From contig NC_066301.1 in assembly GCF_905404315.1 (NCBI RefSeq), positions 2,418,001-2,482,000 of the forward strand: a stretch of 64,000 bases of DNA. The letters are read 5' to 3'. This DNA comes from Leptidea sinapis. Taxonomy: Eukaryota > Arthropoda > Insecta > Lepidoptera > Pieridae. Of this stretch, positions 34,201 through 43,900 are shown in pieces. How positions within the stretch are numbered: the stretch's first letter is position 1; every line of letters begins with the position of its first letter. The notes beneath the pieces are model-generated. The model saw only the letters and a program-made list of their open reading frames with translations, had not been told where the DNA came from and searched no databases. A program made the translations under genes and the position numbers.

Positions 34201-37106
34201 TTTAATGATAAGTCTGAGAGAAGTAAAAGTCTTTGATAGTTGTAAAAATTATTGATAAAAAGATAAAATAAACTGATAAATTCTAAAATGATATGCGGCG
34301 TGATTGATTACCTACCATTGACGAACTAACTGTCTAAATGGCCTAAATTAATGCATGTGGCTGAAAAGTACTGAAATAACAAATGTACGTGCGTTGGCCC
34401 GTACACGGACTTTCAATATTTTTTTTTAAACAAAAATTTTTTTGACTAACTTCAAAAGTCGCAATAGATGGTTAAACCTTTGACATTTATAAGCGTCATT
34501 TATCGACCATTTGAATTGGAATTTATAACTTTTGAATTTGAGTTCTTGACGTGTCATTTTTTTTTTATTTAAAGTCTTTTGTCAAAGAATATATTATAGT
34601 ACAAGTACTTTTGTTCGGAATATAGGTCAATTTATTACGGATAGTAATATTCGAAATTTCTCTCGTAGATATCTCCAGTAGAAATAGAAGGAGTTATTCA
34701 GAAGCATCCTGGAGTATTTGAAGTGGCTGTGACCGGCATACCGCATCTAGAGCATGGAGACCTGCCGGTAGCATGCGTTGTGCTGCATGAGGGTTTCAGA
34801 GTGGACGCTGAAGAGATCAAAGAAATGGTTAAGAGTAAGTTTACTGGTCAACAATGCACAGTAATCATCCTTTTTGGGTTGAAAACTCTCGGCTCGTCTA
34901 GGCGTATTCAGCTATTTTGTTTTATATCGTAGAATAAAACGGCGTCTTCACAATCAGCGCTTTATTAGAATTTACAATTACTTCCCTTTATTATTTAATG
35001 CAATGTACGAATATGGTATTTGAAGGCAACCATACTGATCAACTGTTGAAGATCTTGCTGATCGTTTGTGTTAAACACATAGACCAAGTATAGTAACTAG
35101 ACATCGGTTTGGGTGGCCAACATGAGACAGATAATATCCTATATATGTAGGTGCAATAGGTACATAATATAAAATAACTGTTCTTTCACTGTCACTTTTA
35201 CATTGTAAAACACAACATCGCACCATATTTCCTTCGATTCTACTTAAAATTGTCACTGATGTTGAATAAATAGTGGATATTTCACACGTTTCACAAGTTT
35301 TCTGTGCAGCACTGTCAAGTTTGTTTCGCACACCGGGTGTGCTGACCTTGAAAAAACCGGCACGCATGGCGAAACAAAAAATCTAATCCCTCTATCTCAT
35401 TTTTTACATACGACTCGCATAAGTTTTTCTTTTTCTCGTGTGAGTGAGACGGAAGCTATCAATTTGTCTAGTAACTATACTTTGATTTTGACTGGTTTGA
35501 CAACTGACTGAACAAAGAGGAGGTTAAGTTGTCAGGAGGCAGATTAGAGAGAACCAACATTGTCTATGGATTTAAAGTAAAGTAGGTTTCAATATTGGTA
35601 ACATGTTTTTAAAATGAATGATATGCGTCTTAAACGGCCATAAATGTTATTCATCATATTTTTATAAATTAAAATACATTTTGTTAAGTCTTTTATATTA
35701 TATTTCACCCTGTTGCTGGGGAAAACATATCGGTGATATCAAAATTGTTCTAAGATGAAAACCAAAGTATTCAGTAGTACGACGGTCGTGTCAAAACAAA
35801 ACAATGACAAATGCGCATGGGACAATATTTTTTTTTCGGTCAGACCCTTATAAAAGGGCAGTGGGTTGTTTACTTTGCCTTTCCAGTTTCGGTAAATGTA
35901 TATAATTTTATAATAAAGTCTTTTTTACAATAGCAAAATATCCTTATAGAGTCAACAACTAGTTTTCGTCTAATGAAAAGGCGACAAAGTAATTTATACA
36001 TTGGGTGTCGTGAAGCAATGTGCCTTGAAACAACTTGATAATGATTGTTGAATAAAATCATGGCACCTATAAAATATGAAAAGTGAAATTGACGTTTTGA
36101 TTTTTTAACCGACTCCAAAAATGGAGGAGATTCTCAATTCTGGGTGAACCGATTTTGATAATTCTTTTTTTAATTGAAAGCTGGTACTTACCGTGTGGAT
36201 CTGGTACTTCAGATCTGACAATGGCATCCATGAGAAAACCATAAGTCTTAAATTTGCTATACATACGTATAGCAAAGTGGATGATAATTTACGAATAACT
36301 CAATATCGCGCCAACTGATTTCGATGATTCTTTTTTTATTGGAAAGGATATACTTCAAAAATAGTTTGGTGAGTTAGGTTCTGATAACGGAATCCATGAC
36401 AAAGTAACGGAACTCTTCAATTCTTAGGAGCAAATTAACGATACTCGGCCAAATCTTTTTTATGCTATCCGGATATTTAAGTCATCTACCATAACATAGT
36501 TATGGTCAAGCAAGTGTCGTAGTCGAATATGATGATCAATGGGACTCCTTAACGACTTACAGTAAGGGTGCTATCTGTGGGAGAATTTCTAACTGTCTGT
36601 AATAAAATTTCAAAGCACACAAATTGAAAAATTTAGTATATCTACACATATTTAGACAAATTGTTAGTTAGTGTAATTCAAATTCACTAGAAATCATAAA
36701 ATAAAAAAAAAATAACAAAAAGAACAACCGACTTCAAAAACACTAGCGGGTTGCGGCGGAAGAACACCGATTCCAAAAATAACAATAAACGTAACTAGAA
36801 TAAGATTTATTAATTAGATTGTATAAAAATACGCAATTATTTTTATACTTTTTAATGCACATTATATCTATTGCTTTGGAATAGTTTTTTGAAGTCAGTT
36901 GTTGTTTTGTTAAAAAAAAAATTCAATAGTGTTTTTGAAGTTGGTTATTTTTTGTTAATTTTTTTTATGTTACAGGTTCTTTAACAGATTCAAAACAGCT
37001 ACGAGGCGGTGTGCTCTTCATGAAAGAACTTCCGATGACTCCATCGATGAAGGTTGATAGAAAAAAACTGGCAAGACTAGTTCGTGAAAAAGTAAACGTA
37101 GAATGA
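22280..37106 (+). CDS. Acyl-CoA synthetase, luciferase/4CL-like (gene A), 11 exons
   Basis: Coding exons: 22280-22435, 24691-24898, 25315-25513, 26007-26129, 27508-27682, 28803-28943, 30895-31020, 32255-32338, 32799-32945, 34669-34834 and 36976-37106 (stop TGA). All have GT-AG borders and joining phases, giving 551 residues, the normal family length. The family (ANL superfamily) activates a carboxylic acid with ATP to an acyl-adenylate and then transfers it to CoA; beetle luciferase is a relative. Motifs seen: P-loop ATSGTTGLPK (203-212), GGSAMHP (321-327), YGQSE (346-350), GELWLKGP in exon 8, AMP-ribose Asp in GWLLTGDI (D427), hinge VDR (R442), and C-domain Lys in TPSMKVDRK (K534). The A4 motif, usually His-His-Gly, reads SPIQWFSAIF (246-255), so the aromatic gate would be Trp250. 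The C-terminus is NVE, with no peroxisomal SKL-type signal, so it is probably cytosolic. The ATG follows an acceptor at 22273. The acid substrate is unknown, and luciferase activity should not be assumed. Introns carry many repeats. Confidence 0.93.
22466..23095 (-). repeat. SINE S1 split by a nested retro-insertion
   Basis: 22466-22593 and 22954-23095 are the 3' and 5' halves of a single minus-strand S1 copy. The 360-bp insert between them (about 22594-22953) ends in (aaat)n, typical of LINE or SINE retrotransposition on the plus strand. The insert matches nothing else here. It lies in intron 1 of gene A. Confidence 0.7.
23211..23705. repeat. Lepidopteran 'actagcttttcccgcgac' dispersed repeat
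   Basis: The left end 'actagctttttcccgcgact' and right part 'caaaatcggttgagtggttt...gcgaaagcgtaacaaac' are ends I recognise from a very common non-autonomous lepidopteran element. This is one copy, non-coding, in intron 1 of gene A. Its class is uncertain. Confidence 0.55.
25545..25720 (-). repeat. Possible LINE 3' tail, reverse orientation
   Basis: An (aaat)n tract at 25550-25571 is followed by sequence with no coding signal. This fits a minus-strand retro-insertion tail in intron 3 of gene A. Weak support. Confidence 0.3.
26250..26540 (+). repeat. Decayed Jockey-like RT C-terminus in intron 4
   Basis: One frame reads 'VESSLYRISFVVQSLHHGQC' then 'SKEL', a decayed version of the family J 'REVASLCVFYRIYHGECSEEL' region. 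Near 26500 'tcttttgtgctgcaagagag' echoes the family J tail. Old and broken. Confidence 0.45.
26815..26948. repeat. MITE M1, copy 2 (inverted)
   Basis: Reverse-complement relative of 21966-22190 ('gacaagctacgtctt.tactcgcga'). It ends at 'tctagacgtataaatt', where the next element begins directly. Confidence 0.55.
26951..27204. mobile_element. Inverted-repeat element carrying a tRNA-like sequence
   Basis: About 30-bp terminal inverted repeats (26951-26980 and 27175-27204; 'acacaaataaaactgaaaac' against its complement) enclose a 254-bp element. The interior contains a minus-strand tRNA-like unit at 26988-27060. Inverted ends plus a pol III-type head is an uncommon combination, discussed in the findings. 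It lies in intron 4 of gene A. Confidence 0.65.
26988..27060 (-). other. tRNA-like sequence (A and B boxes)
   Basis: On the minus strand an A box (tagctcagttgg), a D-arm (gctc...gagt) and a T-arm with B box (gcgggtttgagtaccgc) are clear. The acceptor ends do not pair and the anticodon arm is poor. It is probably a tRNA-derived promoter relic and not a working tRNA gene. Confidence 0.6.
27802..28120 (-). repeat. SINE family S1, near full length
   Basis: Minus-strand copy in intron 5 of gene A, from 'cagtgggtggcttctttgca' to 'gctcgtctcgtcccttattt' plus a 10-A/T run. Confidence 0.75.
28121..28790. other. AT-rich intron 5 of gene A
   Basis: No shared repeat or coding signal recognised. Confidence 0.35.
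29081..29220. repeat. MITE with 'acccccttattcataat' ends
   Basis: A 140-bp element whose first and last roughly 34 bp are inverted copies ('acccccttattcataatgg...gctaacttaaa'). It lies in intron 6 of gene A and has no coding capacity. Confidence 0.8.
29530..29760 (-). repeat. SINE family S1, degenerate
   Basis: Minus-strand diverged copy recognisable from 'gtgggaggtttctttgcac', 'aacggcgcctta', 'catcttatgtctca' and 'atgccgctgat'. Intron 6 of gene A. Confidence 0.55.
29818..30040 (+). repeat. tRNA-derived SINE family S2
   Basis: Full head with A box (tagcccagtgattag) and B box (ggttcgaatcc), body with 'tagtacaggctatgcc', and an attt simple-repeat end. Intron 6 of gene A. Confidence 0.75.
30226..30352 (+). 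repeat. Family J LINE 3' terminus
   Basis: Plus-strand tail only ('atgggtaccttcaaaaaaag' to 'cctattccat' plus an A7 tail). A 15-bp internal deletion removes part of the last coding block. Intron 6 of gene A. Confidence 0.75.
30533..30632 (+). other. Short coding-like segment of unknown origin
   Basis: Plus-strand frame reads YHKTPSLKADDVPYLDPLSI then LRFLKAIGLEDIV and a stop. Its codon usage and less AT-rich base content differ from the flanking intron, and no splice sites bound it. It most likely comes from a transposable element protein that I do not recognise. It lies just upstream of gene A exon 7. Confidence 0.35.
31021..31679. other. Intron 7 of gene A, unassigned part
   Basis: Contains a segment with mixed composition near 31240-31680. 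A broken coding-like run at about 31255-31375 ('TLFRRRISLIPHSLKDSARF'-like) suggests another LINE C-terminus. Not assignable. Confidence 0.3.
31680..32060. repeat. Dispersed repeat pair P, copy 2 (inverted)
   Basis: Reverse-complement relative of 16680-17225, in intron 7 of gene A. Confidence 0.65.
32396..32495 (-). repeat. SINE family S1, 3' half
   Basis: Minus-strand fragment ('ggatgccggctaaattatgg', 'ggcgcctatttctgccgtga'). Lies just after exon 8 of gene A. Confidence 0.6.
33325..33523 (+). repeat. Family J LINE tail, truncated at both ends
   Basis: Plus-strand piece coding the RT C-terminal block (WQSSTVRFSRSFLLRTTTLW), broken off at 'ggtgttgcaa' before the usual 3' terminus. Intron 9 of gene A. 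Confidence 0.75.
33545..34668. other. Intron 9 of gene A, unassigned part
   Basis: AT-rich, with no shared repeat, RNA gene or coding signal recognised. Confidence 0.35.
35081..35490 (-). mobile_element. Inverted-repeat element with THAP-like start (P-element-like?)
   Basis: The ends 'caagtatagtaactagaca' (about 35086) and its near complement (about 35467-35485) are inverted. On the minus strand an ATG at 35226 opens MVRCCVLQCKSDSERT, which looks like the start of a THAP zinc finger (C-x-x-x-C near the N-terminus). THAP fingers head P-element-type transposases. The rest of any transposase is absent, so this would be an internally deleted, non-autonomous copy in intron 10 of gene A. Confidence 0.5.
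35495..36100. other. Intron 10 of gene A, unassigned part
   Basis: AT-rich with no recognised exon or shared repeat. Confidence 0.35.
36106..36965 (-). repeat. Dispersed repeat C, copy 3
   Basis: Minus-strand copy from 'aaccgactccaaaaatggag' to 'tttgaagttggtt', with a foldback-like inner unit (about 36724-36903) whose ends are again 'accgacttcaaaaacac' inverted. It ends about ten bases before exon 11 of gene A, so the splice acceptor of the last exon sits against the repeat. Confidence 0.7.
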
Positions 37107-37150
37107 AACTCTCATGAGCTTTGTTAATCATTTTTATTCATTAAAATATC

Positions 37151-37156
37151 AATAAA
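37151..37156 (+). terminator. Polyadenylation signal of gene A
   Basis: AATAAA 45 bp after the TGA of gene A. A short 3'UTR is implied. Confidence 0.6.
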
Positions 37157-37486
37157 TTAATGTATTTTGTTAAATCACAACCTAACTGAAACGACTAATG
37201 CTAAATACCTTATTATAAGTAGTATACTACATCATTATGGTCACAGTCCGCAGGTAAGATGCCCATGAAGTTGGCGACGTCACTTTAAAAATATTTATAA
37301 ATAAAATAATTATAATAACAATTTGAAGTGATGAGAGATGTGTAAGTTTAATTTATTTTATATATAATAACGGTTAATTTTTTCCACTAAATATTCATAA
37401 AGTTACAATATGCGTGATTTTAAAAATACTTGAATTTGATTATTTACATCCTAAAGGTTACCAAACACATCAAATTATTTCAAGTT

Positions 37487-37910
37487 CAAGTTCAAAATTC
37501 AAATATTTTTATTCAAAATAGAATAAAATCAAAATCACTTATTGAACGTCAAAAACTACTACTGATTCAAGAGAGACTGCCTTAGACCTGAAAATAATTA
37601 GGCGCAAGAAACTCAGCGGGCTTTTTTTTTATATAAATATATGGATTACAATGTGATATCGTACAATAAACATTTATAATTAAGGAGCCTGAGGGTGTTC
37701 GGTTTATTCCCAGTCCGTGGTGTCATTAAGAAAATCGTTTATGCTATAGTAACCTTTCCCACACAAACGTTTTTTAACAATTCTTTTCAATTTCGTAACA
37801 CATTTGTTTTGTACATTTTCTGGGATCATATTGTAGAAGCATATACATCTAACTCGACCCAACCGAGTAGTAGGCATAACAAGTTTATGTTTGTATATTG
37901 ATAAAAACAT
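37487..37910 (-). repeat. LINE family L 3' end with RT C-terminus
   Basis: Minus-strand frame keeps the reverse transcriptase C-terminal peptide (CICFYNMIPENVQ, KKRLCGKGYYSINDFLNDTT, DWE, stop at about 37704), then a 3'UTR ending in 'gaatttgaact'. The longest copy of this family here. Confidence 0.75.
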
Positions 37911-38109
37911 TCTTATTGAATTAAAAGATAAATATTCTTTTCGGGCAATATATTATAGATTCTGTGACGTCAGAGTCCATATTATTAATCTATATTATAG
38001 TAATGTAAGGCCGATTGTTTCTTTCGGTTATATTGCGAAAACTACGGAACCGATCGGGATAATACATGTACCATAAGATGCATGGGGTGTTTCGGAGAAG
38101 GTTTGAGTA

Positions 38110-38560
38110 TATGATATGAAGGCATAAAAGGCACTTATTTTCTCAAAATTGATTCCTCTAGAATTCTTTTTGATGTAATTTCTAATAACTACTAGATATT
38201 ACTACCGCTTCGGAAACAAATCACTCTCTGAGAGAGAAGAAGCGGCGCAAGAAACTCTCCCAGCATTCTTTTTTTGCGCTCTTTTCAATAAAAATATACA
38301 ATATTGTACAGTCATTTCTATCGCTATAAAGAAATCATAATCTAGTCCCAGGCTGTCCGATCATTTAGATATTCAGTAGTGGAGTAATAGGATTTACGAC
38401 GGAGCCATTTTTTTATAAAACATTTAAATTTATTTATAGATAATGCCTGAACAGTGGCTGGGACTTTATTATAGAAGTGTATACATTTACCCTTAAAGCT
38501 ATTATGTATCTTATGAAGCCTACTAGAATTAGTTACAAGTTATTTCATTACAATATGATA
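38110..38560 (-). repeat. LINE family K 3' end with RT C-terminus
   Basis: The minus strand reads SSRLHKIHNSFKGKCIHFYN, KVPATVQALS, KKWLRRKSYYSTTEYLNDRT and AWD before a stop, followed by the 3'UTR shared with 415-672. Only the last roughly 60 codons are clear. Confidence 0.7.
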
Positions 38561-39900
38561 ATTCATACAATAAGCGGGCGAGGGTTTTGCCGGTCAGCAC
38601 TTGTCTTGTATAAACAATATTGTGAGGATTCTGGTGAAACGTATTAAATTTGATTACATTTTGTGATTTATAAAATAATTGACCAATGCAAAAAACTTGC
38701 TTATAAGTATTTTCTAAATTATTACCTTGTACTCATTTAAATTCAGCAGAAATAAAATCTGGGTTTGAAACACAAAAACGCGTCATCAACTAGCATCATA
38801 AACGCGTCTATTTTTGGAAGATTATCTGACTGCGTTTTAACAAATCCACTTTTTTGTCATTGTAAATAAAAGTTATACTGATCATTGAATAATAAAAAAC
38901 CAACATAAAATTAAATAAATTGCAAACCACCGATAATAATATCTAGGTACCATACCATTGTTTATGTTTATTTACACTTTGACGTCACACTGCGCTTCAA
39001 CCAATAATGCATTGCGTTTCAATGTTTTATTTTCTGTGCGTATTTATTGCACTTATGTTTATTTAATATATACTTTTTTATTTAATATTTACTATTCGGC
39101 TAAAATTTAACAAGATAAAACTATTTAATTAAAGATTTAAATGAACAATTGAACTAAATATAAGTTACATGCATATACCCTCATATATCCTATTAGGGTT
39201 GTCAAAAAGTTAAAAAACGTGCTAATTCATGATAAAGCTTCTAAATATATGAGCGATGGCTCATTCCACTCGGAATGACATCTAAATAAATATAGCGAAA
39301 GTATGAAAAAATATAAGCAGGAGGAAATTTCCAAAAAGTTTGGTCTCTTGGAACTCTATCTCTCTTATTAATTCAACGCCAAAAACAAGTTTGCAAATAG
39401 ATTATTTCCTCCTAATCAAGAATATTTTTCCAAACTCCTTAAATATTAATAGATTTTGAGTTATTGACGAATAGTTTATTTTTTAATCCTAATTTGTTAA
39501 TTACAATTGCCAATTTTTATGTGCATAGTTTCGCTACACTTATCTACATGTTATTCCGAGTCGAATCTTCATCATCTCTCATATTTTTAGGAGCTTTATC
39601 AAGAACTAACACATTTTTGAACTTGTTGACAACCCTTATTGTAGCTTTATGAATATTTAGTGGAAAAAAACAAACCGTTATTAAATATAAAATAGACTCA
39701 CACATCCTTTATCACTTCAAAATGAATAGTAAGTATGTAATTAAACTTATCTGTTAAGAGATTATTAATTAATGTTATGAAAACAATTGCCTTTTGATTA
39801 CATTCACTTGATAATTATTATATATTATGTATATGCCGAATGGTCGTTTGGTACTGTCTGTACATCCAATATGATTTCCCTTAAGAATTTTTTATGTTAA
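38561..39900. other. Intergenic AT-rich region between genes A and B
   Basis: The first 150 bp may extend the family K copy. The rest shows no repeat, exon or RNA gene that I can support. Confidence 0.35.
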
Positions 39901-39904
39901 ATGT

Positions 39905-39995
39905 TTTTGAAATTCTGAGCGACATCGCAACTGCGCTCGTCATATTGAGACATAAGATCTTAATTGTCATTAGCCCAGTAATTTCACTAGCGCCG
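39905..39995 (+). repeat. SINE family S1, middle fragment
   Basis: About 90 bp matching 'tctgagcg.ca.cgcaactgcgctcgtca' to 'cagtaatttcactag'. Confidence 0.6.
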
Positions 39996-40213
39996 CAATT
40001 CAATATTTTCGATATTCAAACACTAGATGGGTCCAGTGAAGGTATTATAAGTTAGGACTGCGGATTAGTGTAAGTAAACTAATTTTAATGTATCATGTAC
40101 AGCAGTCACGGCTTTTACGCTCTCGACCTTACTAGTGAACAAAATTTGACTAAATGAGACGAATCAACTACAAAATTAATTGTTTGCGTGTTCAGCACTT
40201 TTCTTGGGATGGG

Positions 40214-40220
40214 TATAAAA
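40214..40220 (+). promoter_or_regulatory. TATA box, candidate promoter of gene B
   Basis: TATAAAA with an initiator-like 'gacagttg' about 30 bp downstream (near 40245), 700 bp before the gene B ATG. Whether a 5'UTR intron follows is unclear; a weak acceptor-like 'gataag' precedes 'gttata' at 40912. Confidence 0.4.
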
Positions 40221-40917
40221 TGTTATATGTATATATTCGTAAGACAGTTGTTTATTCTGAGAGATAAACTTTTTAATGTAAAATAATTGTAATAGGTCTG
40301 AAGTGTTAAATTTTTAATGTAATATAAATTATCATTTTGTGTACGATAATGTCGTGCCAAATTATTCCCTAACTATTCCAAAATATTAAAAAATGCACAA
40401 AGTTAATGATCAAATTTTTACTGCAGCCGTCACTCCTGGTGTGCAACTCTTATTTTTTTTTATCAATTAAAGTGGTATGTTTTTCATTTTTCATTGGAGC
40501 AGCCAGTTTTTATAGCTTAGTCCGGTCAGCGGCGGTGCCGCTTGTTTTTGCTGGACTTGGCAGAAAAGCGATAAATGCTATATAATATTAGTAGATATAG
40601 CTATAAAATAGTTAATAACTTATAGATTTTTCTATCATTAATGCTTTAACAATGAGATTTTACCCATTGCAATCGGGCTATAAACAACGGACATATGAAA
40701 GTTACAAGCATAAAAGATATCGACATTGGTTACATTGCCACGGAAACAAAACTTCATGGGCGGATCCAAGTGTTGTGATTATAAAACTATTACAGATTAT
40801 CATACCCGGCGGCACTCAGTGTTGTCTTGTCTGTCACAGTGAACGAAGCGAAGACACGAACCTTTCCAATGTGAATTAAATAAAATTTTAAACTAAACAA
40901 CCAAAGATAAGGTTATA

Positions 40918-43900
40918 ATGGCAAAGTATAGAGGAGCTAGTGATGCTGTACATTTGTATTTAAATGAGATTCAGTGCTCGTTGGTGGCAAAGACTGGGAT
41001 ACCATCAGATAGATATCATCTTGGGAAGCTTACGTTAGAGGCTTTCAGAGATACGCCCGAAACTGTTTTGCAGGTATGCTAAGAGTGCTTTATGATTTTA
41101 GTGTGTGTTACTTTATTTATACTTATCTTCAATATATGCATAAGAGATTTCCACCGATATATTTTTTTATGAAAATACGGGACGAGACGAGCAGGACGTT
41201 CAGCTGATCGTAATTATATAATTAAGATACGCCCTGCCCATTACAATGCAGTTGCCTTGAGACATAAGTTGTTAAGTCGCATTTGCCCATTAATCCACTA
41301 GCTACGGCGCCCTTCAGACCGAAACACAGTGAAGCTTACACATTACTGCTTCATGGCAAAAATAGGTGCCATTGTGGTACCCATCATGTAGCCGATGTCC
41401 TGTGCAAAGGAGCCTCCCACTGGTCCATTCATCACGCATTCATATCTCTGGAACCATAAGGCGTAGAGACTTGAAATTTGGTAGGAATATTCCTTTCGAC
41501 GAGTAGAGGTCAGCTGAGAACGGATTATACAAATATCATTTATCGTTTTTTTATTATGAACAGAACAACGTCTGTCGTTGCAGCTAGTATTATTTAAAAA
41601 TTAAATTAACAGTCAATTATTGGAGGGTAGTTAAATGAATTATTTTTTGATTTACTTTATCCGTGTATTTGTATACATGTATTTGCCCAACGGCCGTTCC
41701 CATTATACTATATACAGATAGAGATAAATTACTACCTTCTACCTTCAGTAATTAGCTGTCAATAATCTGAAGCTGTCCCAATATAAAGTATAAGTCATTC
41801 TTAACGCCTTATATTGGGACGCGTGAATTGCAATTTCCATACAAACTTCTATTGTTGGTAAGCTATACGTCATCCCATCGACACACAGCGTGTATGGATA
41901 AGGTGAGTTACCATTGATAAGGTTATTGGAACAGAAAAGTCAACGATAGTTACAATTTTTATCTAAAGTAAGAGATAGACTGAATATTGGGAACGGCCGT
42001 ATATAACTTATAGTAACATCAAATTATCTATATAACTCTATATTTATTTTCGTTAAATATCACGCCATCATAAGCGTTTCCATCATGGTTTACTTAAACT
42101 AGCGTTATTTTGTAATGATTAATACATGTATGTCGTTTGGGAACCAATTAATAAACAAATAAAATAAATTTATATTATTTAAACAAAATTCATATATTGG
42201 ATGCAGCACCTTATAAACTAATTCGCATATTACAACCATTGTATAATACTCTATTTGATTGAAAAGAGTGGCCGTTCAGTTTCTTGTATGTTCTCCTCAC
42301 GAGTTCAACTTTTTCCGAACATAATATGGTAAATTTTGCAATTTAAAAGAAATATGTATAGTGACTATTCACAGGCGCTTAGCCTAACAGAATAAAGTTT
42401 ATTTGACTTTATGTATGAGAATAATATTAAATTTATTCAAATCGATCTCTTAAGATGTACAAAATAATTTTATCATGTTATGCACGGACGAGTAAAAAAA
42501 GAAGTACTCCGCGCCGTGATATTAGCAAGTGAAGCACCGTTATGCTAGTGTGTGTGCGGTTACGGGGGATGCTAGTTATACAATTTGTTCTCCCTTAAAT
42601 AATCATATATGGCCACAAATACTTATATAGTATCGTTTTTACACTTTTTCACAACGCACGACGGCATTTTTAAATTTTTATTGAGACGCAAACTGATCTG
42701 TCACAGACGATGACAATTCTCATAATGGCCGCCTAACGGCCTGTAGTAGTGTAAGTGTGTGCGTGGGGCTATTTATTTACACGTTAATTGGCTTGATTTG
42801 GTGCAACACTGTTATGTAAGGTGACACGGAGTCCTTATTTTTATATTAAGTTATTTTATGTTAAGTTGCAATATTTTCAAGCGTTTATACCAACTTAAGT
42901 TTATCAATGAGTTGCCACACGTTTCGGAGTAAGTAATAGCCTTTTACGTTTGCAGTCAAAATTTGGCATCATTTGTCATAGCAATGACAATTTTTTATAT
43001 ATTTGTTACATGTTATTTTTGATGATACCACAATTAATATAGTAATATATATCCGGACGACTAAGCCTTGCTCGGATTTTTAAGAATGTACAAAACTTGA
43101 ACAAAAAATAACTAATAGGACATTTGGATTCGAACCGGGGTCTTCTGCTTTCCGGATCACCCAATGTCCCACCTATTACAGTCTTATACAGTGGCAAACT
43201 TTACCTTTGTATTCTAATGTTATTGTAGCTTTTTCTCATTAAAACACAGATAAAACTACATTTTTTTAATTGAAACCTAGCTAGATCGATTTAATTCTTC
43301 GAATATGTAATTTTTTACTTTCAATAAGGTATTTTATATCATATTTTGAAGAAAAATATTTGATTTGAATGTAGCTAATGTTACATTTTCTTTTTTTGTA
43401 TAAGATACACACGTATTTCATTTTTTCATGATTATATTATCATATATTTTGTTTCTAAGTGTTAACTCATAAGATAAATTAATGGATCACGTTGTTGTGA
43501 TAACACCGGTACACATAACCATTTAGAGTGTCGCTGTTTGCGGTGCAATATGCTTAGTATATACTTATAAGAGATAACTTTTATAACATGTTGAAAACGT
43601 AAAATTAACAAAATAAAATGTATACTGTACAAAAAGCAAACCATCTCAGCATATTTAGAATTATTAGCATTAACCCCGATTTCAACAACACAAACCCTTT
43701 TGTATACGACTTAAAAGTGACTTAAAACATACTTACTTTACGATTTATAATAGTTGTCGGCAAATTATTCCAGCATTTAGAGGAATTGTATTTTAAGTGA
43801 AGGTAGACGGCAGAGGTATTTCGATGATAATCTAGCCGTGACGCGCGTCATTGGTGACACGTGATCATTTGTGTCCGTACTAAACAAATAATTAGGTATT

